Of a stretch of 64,000 nucleotides of DNA, positions 26,787-35,244 are shown piece after piece. Source of the stretch: Flavobacterium sp. Its GTDB lineage: Bacteria; Bacteroidota; Bacteroidia; Flavobacteriales; Flavobacteriaceae. The DNA is taken from assembly GCA_016718345.1 (NCBI GenBank), contig JADKDN010000002.1:248001-312000 (forward strand), given 5' to 3'. Under the pieces are notes generated by a model. The model searched no databases, was not told where the DNA came from, and saw only the letters and a program-made list of their open reading frames with translations. The translations under genes and the position numbers were made by a program. Within the stretch, counting starts at the first letter, position 1. Each line of letters starts with the position of its first letter.

Positions 26787-29708
26787 ATGAAATTAAAAGA
26801 AACACCTCTTTTTCTCAAAAAATCGCTATTGATTATAGCCGTTTTTTGTTTGCTATTTTCATCTAAAACAAATGCACAATCAGCTGCAAATGTAAATGAC
26901 ATTATGTTGCAAGCGTTTGGCTGGGATGTTCACACCCAATCTTCAGTAACTTCTGAAGGTGGATTGTATAATTATCTAAAAAACCGTGCTAGTGGATATG
27001 CTGCTTCAGGTATTAATGTAATTTGGCTACCACCACCAAGTAAATCAACAGGAGGTGTTGGATATATTCCTACTGAGTTATTCAATTTTTCCCAAACAGT
27101 TTATGGGTCTGAAGCACAGTTGAGAGCATTGTTGACTACTTTAAACACAAGTTCTCCAAAAATACATCCAATGGCAGACATTGTAGTAAATCATAGAGGA
27201 GGCACAACAAATTGGACTGATTTCACCAATCCAACGTGGGATTGTAAATCAATAACCAGCACAGACGAAGCAAACTTTGTAACAATAACAGGAGTTCGAC
27301 CTTGCGGAACTCCAGATACTGGCGAGGATTTTAACGGAGGAAGAGATTTAGACCACTCAAATATACAAGTTCAGAATGGTGTAAAGGAATATCTTACTAG
27401 ATTGAAAGCATTGGGTTTTGATAGTTGGAGATGGGATGTTGCAAAAGGATTTTCAGCTGGCTATTTTGGAGATTATATCAATTCCTCTTCTCCTTATGCA
27501 TCAGTAGGAGAATATTGGGATGGAAACTCTGCAACTTTAAAATCTTGGATTAATGGGACTGGTAATCGGTCAGCAGCATTTGATTTTGCTTTATACTACA
27601 ATGCATTACAACCAGCAATTAATAGTGGTAACTATGCGGCTCTAGCTGGAAATCCTGGTTTAGCAGGTCAGTTTGGCTATGCTGATAAAGCGGTGACATT
27701 CATTGACAATCACGACACTTTTGTAAAACCAGGAAGCTTCGTTACAAGTGACAATATTATGAAAGGGTATGCTTACATCCTTACACATCCAGGAATACCA
27801 TGTGTTTTCTTCCCTCACTATTATGGTGGAACTTACAAGAAAGATGGGGTTACTGTTGTGTATACTGCAAATAAAACCGCCATTGATCAACTTATGGCAA
27901 TTAGAAAAAATAATGGTATTAACGCATATAGTTCAGTAGCAGTTTCGAATACGAGTGGTTTTTATTCTGCTACAATAGATAATAAAGTTGTGGTGAAAAT
28001 TGGTCCTGGATTGTGGAATCCAGGAACGGGTTGGACTTTAAAAGCATCTGGAACGGATTATGCTGTTTGGGAAAAAGCAGTTGCTGTAGACGTACCAAGT
28101 TTAGCTATTGCTCCAACTGGAGGATCATTTGTTACTGGAACAACTGTCAATGTTACTCTAACAGCAAACAATGCTACATCAACTATCTTTTATACCTTAA
28201 ATGGTTCAACACCTACAACATCCTCTGCATCTGCTGTAGGATCAAAATCATTAGCAATAACAAGTTCAACAACTTTGAAAGCATTTGTAAGAAACACCTC
28301 AAATGTAAGTTCTGCTGTTTCTACTGAAGTCTATACTTTCAGTACACCTCCAACTTTTACTGTCTATTTCAAAAAACCAGCTTCATGGGGCTCGTCTGTT
28401 AAGATTTACTATTGGAACCCAACTGGGACAGCACCAGCGGTAACTTACCCTGGCGTTGCTATGACTTTAGATTGTGGAGATTGGTATAAATATACTTTTC
28501 CATCAACAGTAAGCGCTTCAAACTTATTGTTTAATGATGGTACCCTAAAAACTGTAGATTTAACTGCTACAGCAGGTATTAGATACTACGATAACGTATG
28601 GCTAAGCGGTGAACCTGCTAACAGATGTCCTGTTATTGCACCTGATTTAAGTATCTCTCAAGCTGGAGGTAGTTTTACAACTGGAACTACTGTAAACGTT
28701 GTATTAACAGCTAATGTAAACACATCAACCATTTATTACACTTTGAATGGGTCTACTCCAACTACATCCTCTGCTTCTGCTGTTGGGTCAAAATCACTTT
28801 CAATAACCAGTACAACAACATTAAAAGCATTTGTTAGAAATACTGCTGGAACAAACTCAACAATAAAAACTGAAGTTTACTCATTCTCTACTCCAACTAC
28901 TTTTACAGTCTATTTCAAAAAACCATCCAATTGGGGAACTGCTGTAAAAATCTATTATTGGGGTGTTACGGGAACGGCTCCTGCTGTGACTTGGCCCGGT
29001 GTAGCAATGACTTTAGACTGTGGAAGTTGGTATAAATTCACCTTCCCTTCTACTGTAAGTGCTTCCAATATAATTTTTAATGATGGAACATTACAAACTG
29101 CAGATTTGAGCGCTACCGCTGGAATTAAATATTATGATAATGCATGGTTGAGTTCAGAACCAGCTAACAGATGTCCGTCGGTAACTTCCATGACGGTATA
29201 TTTTAAACCTCCAACAACTTGGACTTCTGCACCTAAAATACACTATTGGAATGCGGTTCCAACAGGAAGTGTTGCCAATACTACATGGCCAGGAATTACA
29301 ATGGTTGCTGATATAAATGGTTTTTACAAATACACCATAGTTGGCCCAACATCCATAAATATTGTTTTCAATAATGGAAGTAGTGGAACAGGTAATCAAA
29401 CCCCAGATTTATTAAATAAAACTGATGGATTTTCATACACATGGGGGGCAGCTGCACGTGTTACAAATAATGACAGCTTTAAAACTAAATTAGTTGTCTA
29501 TCCAAATCCTGTAAATGATATTCTTCAAATTAGTTCTGAATCTAACGTTCATAACTACAAAATAATGAATATTCAAGGAGCTGTTTTAAAAGAAGGCAAA
29601 CCAATTGAAAACTCAATTGATGTTAGCAATTTGAGTTCAGGACTTTATTTCTTGCAAATGAGACTTGAAAACGGCTCAGAACAAATTCAAAGAATTGTAA
29701 AAAAATAA
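26787..29708 (+). CDS. Secreted GH13 alpha-amylase with repeated starch-binding modules and T9SS sorting domain
   Basis: A 973-residue exported alpha-amylase. The signal peptide (residues ~10-30, ending NAQS) precedes a GH13 barrel with region I DIVVNH (131-136), region II FDSWRWDVAKG (nucleophile D217), region III VGEYW (acid/base E242) and region IV FIDNHD (D310). From about residue 436 two copies follow of a unit made of a chitobiase-C-like Ig module (GGSFVTGTTVNVTLTANNAT...) and a CBM26-like starch-binding module (FTVYFKKPASWG...). A third starch-binding copy (MTVYFKPPTTW) follows. The last ~75 residues (VVYPNPVNDILQISSESN...) are a type A sorting domain for type IX secretion. Start at ATG 26787. 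It is monocistronic. Starch degradation outside the cell is a safe inference. Confidence 0.95.
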   Translation: MKLKETPLFLKKSLLIIAVFCLLFSSKTNAQSAANVNDIMLQAFGWDVHTQSSVTSEGGLYNYLKNRASGYAASGINVIWLPPPSKSTGGVGYIPTELFNFSQTVYGSEAQLRALLTTLNTSSPKIHPMADIVVNHRGGTTNWTDFTNPTWDCKSITSTDEANFVTITGVRPCGTPDTGEDFNGGRDLDHSNIQVQNGVKEYLTRLKALGFDSWRWDVAKGFSAGYFGDYINSSSPYASVGEYWDGNSATLKSWINGTGNRSAAFDFALYYNALQPAINSGNYAALAGNPGLAGQFGYADKAVTFIDNHDTFVKPGSFVTSDNIMKGYAYILTHPGIPCVFFPHYYGGTYKKDGVTVVYTANKTAIDQLMAIRKNNGINAYSSVAVSNTSGFYSATIDNKVVVKIGPGLWNPGTGWTLKASGTDYAVWEKAVAVDVPSLAIAPTGGSFVTGTTVNVTLTANNATSTIFYTLNGSTPTTSSASAVGSKSLAITSSTTLKAFVRNTSNVSSAVSTEVYTFSTPPTFTVYFKKPASWGSSVKIYYWNPTGTAPAVTYPGVAMTLDCGDWYKYTFPSTVSASNLLFNDGTLKTVDLTATAGIRYYDNVWLSGEPANRCPVIAPDLSISQAGGSFTTGTTVNVVLTANVNTSTIYYTLNGSTPTTSSASAVGSKSLSITSTTTLKAFVRNTAGTNSTIKTEVYSFSTPTTFTVYFKKPSNWGTAVKIYYWGVTGTAPAVTWPGVAMTLDCGSWYKFTFPSTVSASNIIFNDGTLQTADLSATAGIKYYDNAWLSSEPANRCPSVTSMTVYFKPPTTWTSAPKIHYWNAVPTGSVANTTWPGITMVADINGFYKYTIVGPTSINIVFNNGSSGTGNQTPDLLNKTDGFSYTWGAAARVTNNDSFKTKLVVYPNPVNDILQISSESNVHNYKIMNIQGAVLKEGKPIENSIDVSNLSSGLYFLQMRLENGSEQIQRIVKK
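28092..29180 (+). repeat. Tandem duplication of Ig plus starch-binding unit within the amylase gene
   Basis: Two ~545-base units (about 28092-28637 and 28640-29180) encode nearly the same protein. Shared peptides include YTLNGSTPTTSSASAVGSKS and VAMTLDCG. The codons have diverged more than the residues, which suggests an old duplication kept by selection. Confidence 0.8.
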
Positions 29709-29728
29709 ATCAACCAAAAACCAATACT

Positions 29729-29760
29729 AAGGCTTAAGCATCTCTGTTTAAGCCTTTTTT
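29729..29760 (+). terminator. Terminator after the amylase gene
   Basis: Stem AAGGCTTAA (29729-29737) with TTAAGCCTT (29748-29756) and a T-run. Confidence 0.85.
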
Positions 29761-29840
29761 AATTTAGAAGAATTTATCTCAATTTATTTCACAATCTAAC
29801 TTCTAATATTTCGTTATATTTATGACCACAAATATTTTAT

Positions 29841-30992
29841 ATGCGATTTTCTGATAGAAAAAACAATACCCGTTGGATTTTAATAGCAGCATCTTTCGTT
29901 ATTATTTCTTTAATACTTTGGAATACATATACCTTTTTTCAAATTTTTAAGAATGAAGAACGAGTAAAAATGGAACATTGGGCCGAGGCATTAAAAACCT
30001 TTAATAATGCTGGAATTGATGCAGATATTGAGTTGCCACTCAAAATTATGCAAAACGCTACCATTCCGATTATACAAATTGAAAACGACAGTATTATTAA
30101 TGCTAAAAATATTGATGAAGAAATTTTAAAAAGCAAATCCAAATCAGCTGAGCTACTTGCTAAACTCAAAAATCAAAACGAGCCAGTAGTCATTGAATAT
30201 GTGCCAGGAAAGTTTCAATATATTTATTATGGAGATTCCGCTTTATTGAACAAACTCAAATATTATCCCATTGCTTTAGTATTGATTATTGTATTGTTTG
30301 GAGCGCTCGTTTATAATTTTTATAAAAGTACCAAGATGGCAACTCAAAATAAACTTTGGGCAGGAATGGCAAAAGAAACAGCACATCAAATAGGAACACC
30401 TTTATCCTCCTTAATTGGTTGGCTTGAAATTATGAAGGCTGATAATGTCGATGAGACTACCATCTCAGAAATCGAAAAGGATATCCTTAGACTTCAAATG
30501 ATTACAGACCGATTTTCAAAAATTGGATCTGAACCTATATTAGAGTCCCGAGATATTATCAAAGAAACACAAGAATCCTACGATTATTTACAATCCCGCT
30601 TTTCAAAACAAATTACATTCTCCTTCAAAGCTTCCAAAAAACCTATTTTTGTCCTATTAAACCCTGCATTACACAGTTGGACCATTGAAAATCTTGTAAA
30701 AAACGCTATCGACGCCATGAAAGGCAAAGGGAAACTTTTGGTTGAAATTAACGAAGAAGGCAAATTAGTCACCATCAATGTTTCTGACACTGGTAATGGC
30801 ATTCCAAAAAATCAATTCAAAAATATTTTCGAACCAGGATTCACAACGAAAAAAAGAGGCTGGGGATTAGGGCTTTCCTTAACCAAACGAATTGTCGAGG
30901 AATACCATAAAGGCAAAATAAAAGTACTTCATTCAGAGATAAACAAAGGAACTACAATGCAAGTAAGTTTCAAGAAAAGTGAACTATCCTAA
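29841..30992 (+). CDS. Membrane sensor histidine kinase without an adjacent response regulator
   Basis: A 383-residue histidine kinase. Helix 1 spans residues ~11-35, an extracytoplasmic sensor of ~100 residues follows, then helix 2 (~140-160). The H-box is ETAHQIGTPLSSLIGWLE (phospho-acceptor H182). The catalytic domain has the N-box LVKNAIDAM, G1 DTGNGIP and G2 GWGLGLSLTKRIVEEY. No response regulator lies nearby, so it is an orphan. The signal is unknown. Its end overlaps the convergent HIT gene by 9 bases. Confidence 0.92.
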   Translation: MRFSDRKNNTRWILIAASFVIISLILWNTYTFFQIFKNEERVKMEHWAEALKTFNNAGIDADIELPLKIMQNATIPIIQIENDSIINAKNIDEEILKSKSKSAELLAKLKNQNEPVVIEYVPGKFQYIYYGDSALLNKLKYYPIALVLIIVLFGALVYNFYKSTKMATQNKLWAGMAKETAHQIGTPLSSLIGWLEIMKADNVDETTISEIEKDILRLQMITDRFSKIGSEPILESRDIIKETQESYDYLQSRFSKQITFSFKASKKPIFVLLNPALHSWTIENLVKNAIDAMKGKGKLLVEINEEGKLVTINVSDTGNGIPKNQFKNIFEPGFTTKKRGWGLGLSLTKRIVEEYHKGKIKVLHSEINKGTTMQVSFKKSELS

Positions 30993-31376
30993 ATGAGATT
31001 GTATACTTTTTGCTAAAGCCTCAAATTCTTCTTTTTCTAATTTTACTTTGTTTTGAAAACGCATTTCATCCATTTCATTAAGTGGAATCAAATGAACGTG
31101 AGCATGAGGAACTTCAAGCCCGATAACTGCCATCCCTACTCTTTTGCAAGACACTGCTTTTTCTAAAGCTATTGCAACTTTCTTTGAAAATTGCATAAGT
31201 CCAACATACAAATCATCTTCAATATCAAAAATTTTATCAATCTCTCTTTTTGGGATACATAAAGTATGTCCTTTAGCATTTGGATTTACATCCAAAAAAG
31301 CCAAGAAATTTTCATCTTCGGTGATTTTATAACATGGGATTTCACCATTTACAATTTTGATAAAAATACTTGCCAT
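30984..31376 (-). CDS. HIT-family nucleotide hydrolase
   Basis: A histidine-triad hydrolase of 130 residues. The catalytic motif HAHVHLIPL (HxHxH) is present, as is the N-terminal ASIFIKIVNGEIPCYKITED with DVNPNAKGHTLCIPKRE. HINT-like proteins hydrolyse adenosine phosphoramidates and related purine nucleotides. It is cytoplasmic, with no signal peptide. It follows greA after five bases, so the two are cotranscribed. Confidence 0.92.
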   Translation of the reverse strand: MASIFIKIVNGEIPCYKITEDENFLAFLDVNPNAKGHTLCIPKREIDKIFDIEDDLYVGLMQFSKKVAIALEKAVSCKRVGMAVIGLEVPHAHVHLIPLNEMDEMRFQNKVKLEKEEFEALAKSIQSHLG

Positions 31377-31381
31377 AGGGA

Positions 31382-31858
31382 TTAATCTCTAGAAATTTCT
31401 AATATTTCAAATTGCAACTTGCCATTTGGAACCGTAATCTCGGCGATATCTCCTACCGATTTTCCTAATAAACCTCTCCCAATAGGAGATGTAACTGAAA
31501 TTTTGCCTGATTTTAAATCCGCTTCACTTTCAGCAACAAGTGTATACTTTAATTCCATATTGTTTGATTTGTTTTTGATTTTTACATTAGATAAAACCAA
31601 AACTTTAGAAACATCAAGATGTGTTTCATCAATTAATCTAGCATTTGAATGTATTTCTTCCAATTTGGCAATTCTCATTTCCAACATTCCTTGTGCTTCC
31701 TTTGCTGCATCATATTCAGCATTTTCAGACAAATCGCCTTTATCTCTAGCATCTGCAATATCTTGCGATGCTTTTGGGCGCATTACATTTTTTAAATAAT
31801 CTAATTCTTCTCTTAATTTTTTTAATCCTTCTGCTGTGTAATACGATACTGCGCTCAT
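31382..31858 (-). CDS. greA: Transcription elongation factor GreA
   Basis: GreA enters the secondary channel of RNA polymerase and stimulates cleavage of backtracked RNA. The 158-residue protein has the coiled coil with the tip ARDKGDLSENAEYDAA, whose acidic residues support catalysis, and the C-terminal FKBP-like domain with SPIGRGLLGKSVGDIAEITV. It is first in a greA-HIT operon. A terminator-like hairpin lies in its leader between promoter and start codon, a layout reminiscent of the E. coli greA leader, whose early termination gives the small RNA GraL. Confidence 0.96.
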   Translation of the reverse strand: MSAVSYYTAEGLKKLREELDYLKNVMRPKASQDIADARDKGDLSENAEYDAAKEAQGMLEMRIAKLEEIHSNARLIDETHLDVSKVLVLSNVKIKNKSNNMELKYTLVAESEADLKSGKISVTSPIGRGLLGKSVGDIAEITVPNGKLQFEILEISRD

Positions 31859-31881
31859 AATTTCCTCGTTTATATAAATAG

Positions 31882-31906
31882 AAAAAATCCCATCGCGACG
31901 GGATTT
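31882..31906 (-). promoter_or_regulatory. Terminator-like hairpin in the greA leader (candidate attenuator)
   Basis: On the minus strand AAATCCC (31906-31900) pairs with GGGATTT (31891-31885), extended by an inner TCGCGA, and is followed by a TTTTTTC run. It starts about where transcription from the -7 element at 31914-31921 should begin. No upstream gene on this strand needs terminating, because the TonB gene upstream has its own terminator. Confidence 0.6.
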
Positions 31907-31913
31907 AGTATTG

Positions 31914-31921
31914 CAAATATA
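31914..31921 (-). promoter_or_regulatory. -7 element of greA
   Basis: TATATTTG on the minus strand, matching TAnnTTTG, 56 bases before the start codon. The leader contains the hairpin at 31882-31906. Confidence 0.6.
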
Positions 31922-32019
31922 CTACTTTTTATCTTTTGGTCTATAATAATATGTTAATCCTATTAAAATCAAAGTTAAATAAATTAATTTTGTTTTAGTA
32001 ATTGTATCTTTTTATTTGT

Positions 32020-32433
32020 ATGAAAAACTTAATTCTTCTCATTTTGGTAACTGCTTTGTTGTTAGGATGTAATAATGATACTATTAGAAACAACAATCCA
32101 TATATCCCTAGCTATGGTTTTTCATATATCATTAATTTGAATCTAAATGGTGGTCTAAAAAGTCCAATAAATCCTGTTTCTATTACTGAACCCAGTGGTA
32201 TAAATATGATTGTTATAAAAGTTTCAGATTCAGATTATAGGGCTTGGAATGCAAATTGTCCTAACCACACCCCTAGCTCTTGTTCTAGATTAATTCCAAA
32301 TAGCACCACAGCAAAATGCAGTTGTGAAAACTATGAATACAATTTACTTACAGGTGTTGGCAACGCTCAATATACTTTGATACCCTACAGAGTTGAAGTT
32401 TTGAGCTCAAATTCTATTCGAGTATACAACTAA
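32020..32433 (+). CDS. Small lipoprotein with a Rieske-like cysteine pattern
   Basis: A 137-residue lipoprotein. The signal peptide has the lipobox LLLGC (residues 16-20). The C-terminal half resembles a Rieske [2Fe-2S] domain in layout (NCPNHTPSSC, then TAKCSCENYEYNLLTGVG), but the usual second Cys-x2-His is replaced by CSC, so cluster binding is doubtful. Homologues annotated as hypothetical are common in Flavobacteria. I place the start at the ATG at 32020, because the upstream ATG at 32002 would put charged and aromatic residues ahead of the signal. It shares a bidirectional terminator with the TonB gene. Confidence 0.6.
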   Translation: MKNLILLILVTALLLGCNNDTIRNNNPYIPSYGFSYIINLNLNGGLKSPINPVSITEPSGINMIVIKVSDSDYRAWNANCPNHTPSSCSRLIPNSTTAKCSCENYEYNLLTGVGNAQYTLIPYRVEVLSSNSIRVYN

Positions 32434-32470
32434 AAATCCTGACAGACTACTATACACCATCAGGATTTTT
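32432..32470. terminator. Bidirectional terminator between the lipoprotein and TonB-receptor genes
   Basis: AAAAATCCTGA (32432-32442) with TCAGGATTTTT (32460-32470), an 11-bp perfect stem. It overlaps the lipoprotein stop codon. Confidence 0.88.
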
Positions 32471-32482
32471 AAATTTTCAATT

Positions 32483-34606
32483 CTAAAATTTCAAAGTAAG
32501 TCCAGCTAGAAGATTAATTCCTGCTTGCGGATAGTAATAAACATATCCTCCGCCATAGTCAGCGCCATTTGAAACGTATTTTTTATCAAGAAAATTGTTC
32601 ACAAGTCCAGTAAAAATGATTGATTTAAAAATACTTTTTGGATTTAACTCGTAAGTAATATTAAAATCATTAACGAAATAATCTGGAAGCTTTGATTCCT
32701 TCGAATCAATATTGTTCATGTATTGATTCCCAACAAACTTTGATAGCCATGCAATTTGAACACTTTGAATAGGTTTAAATGCTAGAATATTTCCACCAAT
32801 GACAGATGGCGAAAAAGCAATAGTTGTATTACCTAAATTTTCCAAAGTAGCACCATTAACAAAATCAATATTTTTATTTTCACTTAAAGTAAAATTGGGA
32901 CGGATATTCCATTTTTCAGACAACTGAAAAGACAAATCTACCTCTAAACCAAGCCTATAACTTTCTCCAACATTGGTTCGGATTGGATCGCCTACGTCGT
33001 TTAATGCGCCTGTTAGAACAAGTTGATCCTGATATCTCATATAATACCCATTGATATTTAATCTCGATTTATCGGATGAATAGCGCCAACCCAACTCAAA
33101 ATCATTTAGCTTCTCGGGTTTAACATTCCCTCCTTCATAGTCGGTTCTATTAGGTTCGCGATTAGCTCTTGCGTATGAAATATACAACTTATTTTTGTCG
33201 TTAATTTCAAAATTCAATCCTGCTTTCGGATTAAAAAAATTAAAATTATCATTTACTAGACCCGTGTCATAACTGTTTGCTTGATAATGAACATTTCTTA
33301 GTTGAACATCTCCAAAAAGACTGATTTTTTTGGTTAGCTGATAATTCACTTTTGCAAAAATATTCCCATCTGTCTTTGATGCATAATCTTTATAGTAACG
33401 TTCGCCTAGTTCGCTTTGAGATGCATATCGTGCCCAAATTACCTTTCCAAAATGATCTCCCTCATACTTATTGTAGCCTCCACCAATAATAAAATCCAGC
33501 TTGTCATTTATATAATTTGCCGAAAAAGTAGTGCCATAAAAATCATTGTCAAGCCATTTTTGTCGAATTAAATCAGTTGTTGCTACATTAGATACTGGAA
33601 GCAATCCGTAATCAGCAAAATCAGCATCTTCTTTATAATTTTCATAATATCCTTTCCCTTTAGTGTAATGAAAGGCAAGATTTGTATTCCATTTATCAGA
33701 TACTTTTTCATTCCAATGTAGTTGATAATGATCCTGTTGGTAATTATCAGTCTCATTATCATAAAAACGAGTTTGTCCTGATTCATCCACAAAATATCCT
33801 GAAGGATTATACGTCCTATCCTTTTGTAAGGTCTCATAATCAATCCCATTCCATGATTGATATGTTTTTTCTTTGCCACCAAAAACAAGAGTTTTAATTA
33901 AAGTGGTTTTCCCCACATAGGTTCCTTGAAGAAAATAGGATTTCAAATCCGATGAAGCTCTTTCAATGTAGCCATTAGAGCTTAAATTAGATACTCTCCC
34001 CGCTAGCTCAAAGTGGTCATTCATCAAACCTGTGCTGAATTTTACAGTGTGTTTTCGGGTATTGAAACTTCCGTAAGAATTCGAAATTTCACCATTACTT
34101 TTTTGAGCATAATTATCAGTTAACATATTCAAACTTGCTCCAAAAGCTCCTGCTCCATTGGTTGACGTTCCAACACCCCGTTGCAATTGTAAACTCTCCA
34201 ATGAGGATGCAAAATCGGGCATATTCACCCAGAAAGTCCCTTGACTCTCTGAATCGTTATATGGAATTCCGTTGATAGTAACATTGACTCTTGTAGCATC
34301 ACTACCACGAACACGAATTCCAGAGTAACCTACTCCGTTTCCTGCATCGGATGTAGTTACTACAGAAGGCATAAAGTTCATTAATGTGGGAATGTCTTGA
34401 CCTAAATTACGACTAGCAATTTCTTTTTTATTCAAATTACTAAAACTTACTGGTGTTTTTGAAGTTACTCTTAGAGCTGACACCAAGACTTCGTCGAGTT
34501 CGTTAGCCTTTGTTGTATCCTTTTTAATCTCTTGAGAGTAAGAAACAAAAGCGATAAGAAAAAATAAAACAGGTCCAGTGACCTTTTTGAAAAATAAAGT
34601 ATTCAT
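32483..34606 (-). CDS. TonB-dependent outer-membrane receptor, probable thiamine transporter
   Basis: A 707-residue TonB-dependent receptor. The signal peptide (FLIAFVSYSQ) is followed by the TonB-box region DEVLVSALRV, a plug domain (IRVRGSDATRVNVTINGIPY and LQLQRGVGTSTNGAGAFGAS) and a 22-strand-type barrel ending in a C-terminal phenylalanine (LLAGLTLKF). There is no N-terminal CarboxypepD-like domain and no SusD partner, so it resembles a cofactor receptor rather than a glycan one. A TPP riboswitch directly precedes it, so its substrate is probably thiamine or a precursor. That is inferred from regulation, which is strong evidence in this phylum. Confidence 0.88.
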   Translation of the reverse strand: MNTLFFKKVTGPVLFFLIAFVSYSQEIKKDTTKANELDEVLVSALRVTSKTPVSFSNLNKKEIASRNLGQDIPTLMNFMPSVVTTSDAGNGVGYSGIRVRGSDATRVNVTINGIPYNDSESQGTFWVNMPDFASSLESLQLQRGVGTSTNGAGAFGASLNMLTDNYAQKSNGEISNSYGSFNTRKHTVKFSTGLMNDHFELAGRVSNLSSNGYIERASSDLKSYFLQGTYVGKTTLIKTLVFGGKEKTYQSWNGIDYETLQKDRTYNPSGYFVDESGQTRFYDNETDNYQQDHYQLHWNEKVSDKWNTNLAFHYTKGKGYYENYKEDADFADYGLLPVSNVATTDLIRQKWLDNDFYGTTFSANYINDKLDFIIGGGYNKYEGDHFGKVIWARYASQSELGERYYKDYASKTDGNIFAKVNYQLTKKISLFGDVQLRNVHYQANSYDTGLVNDNFNFFNPKAGLNFEINDKNKLYISYARANREPNRTDYEGGNVKPEKLNDFELGWRYSSDKSRLNINGYYMRYQDQLVLTGALNDVGDPIRTNVGESYRLGLEVDLSFQLSEKWNIRPNFTLSENKNIDFVNGATLENLGNTTIAFSPSVIGGNILAFKPIQSVQIAWLSKFVGNQYMNNIDSKESKLPDYFVNDFNITYELNPKSIFKSIIFTGLVNNFLDKKYVSNGADYGGGYVYYYPQAGINLLAGLTLKF

Positions 34607-34711
34607 CCGTAAATAGTTTTTACGAATAAAAGGGGGAATTATTCTTTTGTTAAATTAATAATTAATGTTCCTATGACAAATAAATAGCGTGCACTCTACG
34701 ATTCGTCATTT

Positions 34712-34785
34712 TTCCCTTAACAGCATTACCTGTTCAGGTTCCTTGGGTATGATCTCAGCTCGTTATTTAGAGCACCCCTTTGAGA
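34712..34785 (-). ncRNA. TPP riboswitch (THI-box) upstream of the TonB receptor
   Basis: Read on the minus strand, the conserved blocks occur in order: AAAGGGGTGCTC, GAGCTGAGATCATACCC, GAACCTGAACAGGTAATGCT and a closing AAGGGA that pairs with the start. This is the standard TPP aptamer (CTGAGA and GAACCTG...GGTAATGC boxes). About 105 bases separate it from the receptor start. I see no terminator with a T-run there, so control may act on translation. A near-match to TAnnTTTG (TTACTTTG) lies just upstream. Confidence 0.93.
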
Positions 34786-34840
34786 CATGACAAAGTAAGT
34801 AAATATCAATGACAATTGCAATTGATTTTTTAATAGTTAT

Positions 34841-35242
34841 TTACAATTCAGGTTTTCTTCTTGTTTTCTTGATTTCAGAAGCATTCTTTTTGTCCTTAAT
34901 TCGCTTTCTAATTACCGATTTAGGAATCTTAGTTGCCTTTCTAATTTTTGGAATAATTAACCCTTTTTTAATAATTTCTAAGAATCGTTTTATTACAATT
35001 TCTTTGTTTTTAAGTTGGCTTCTATCTTCATCACAATTCAAAATCAAAACAAAATCTACAGTTAATCGTGAAGCTAATTTTGATTTAAGTATTTGCTTTT
35101 CTTCATTTGATAAAGCCTCAGACTTATTTACATCAAAGGTCAAAACAACTTTTGAAGCCACTTTATTTACATTTTGTCCTCCAGAACCTGAGCTGCGAAC
35201 TGCTTTAAAATTTAATTCTGAAATAATTTTTCCTTTTTCCAA
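34841..35242 (-). CDS. arfB: Peptidyl-tRNA hydrolase ArfB (YaeJ)
   Basis: ArfB rescues ribosomes stalled on mRNAs lacking a stop codon by hydrolysing peptidyl-tRNA. The 133-residue protein has the release-factor catalytic core RSSGSGGQNVNKVASKV, with GGQ at residues 21-23, and a basic C-terminal tail (RKRIKDKKNASEIKKTRRKP) that in this family enters the empty mRNA channel. Its start follows the stop of the NadR-DUF4301 gene by two bases, so it is the last gene of that operon. The TPP riboswitch lies just beyond its stop. Confidence 0.92.
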   Translation of the reverse strand: MEKGKIISELNFKAVRSSGSGGQNVNKVASKVVLTFDVNKSEALSNEEKQILKSKLASRLTVDFVLILNCDEDRSQLKNKEIVIKRFLEIIKKGLIIPKIRKATKIPKSVIRKRIKDKKNASEIKKTRRKPEL

Positions 35243-35244
35243 AA

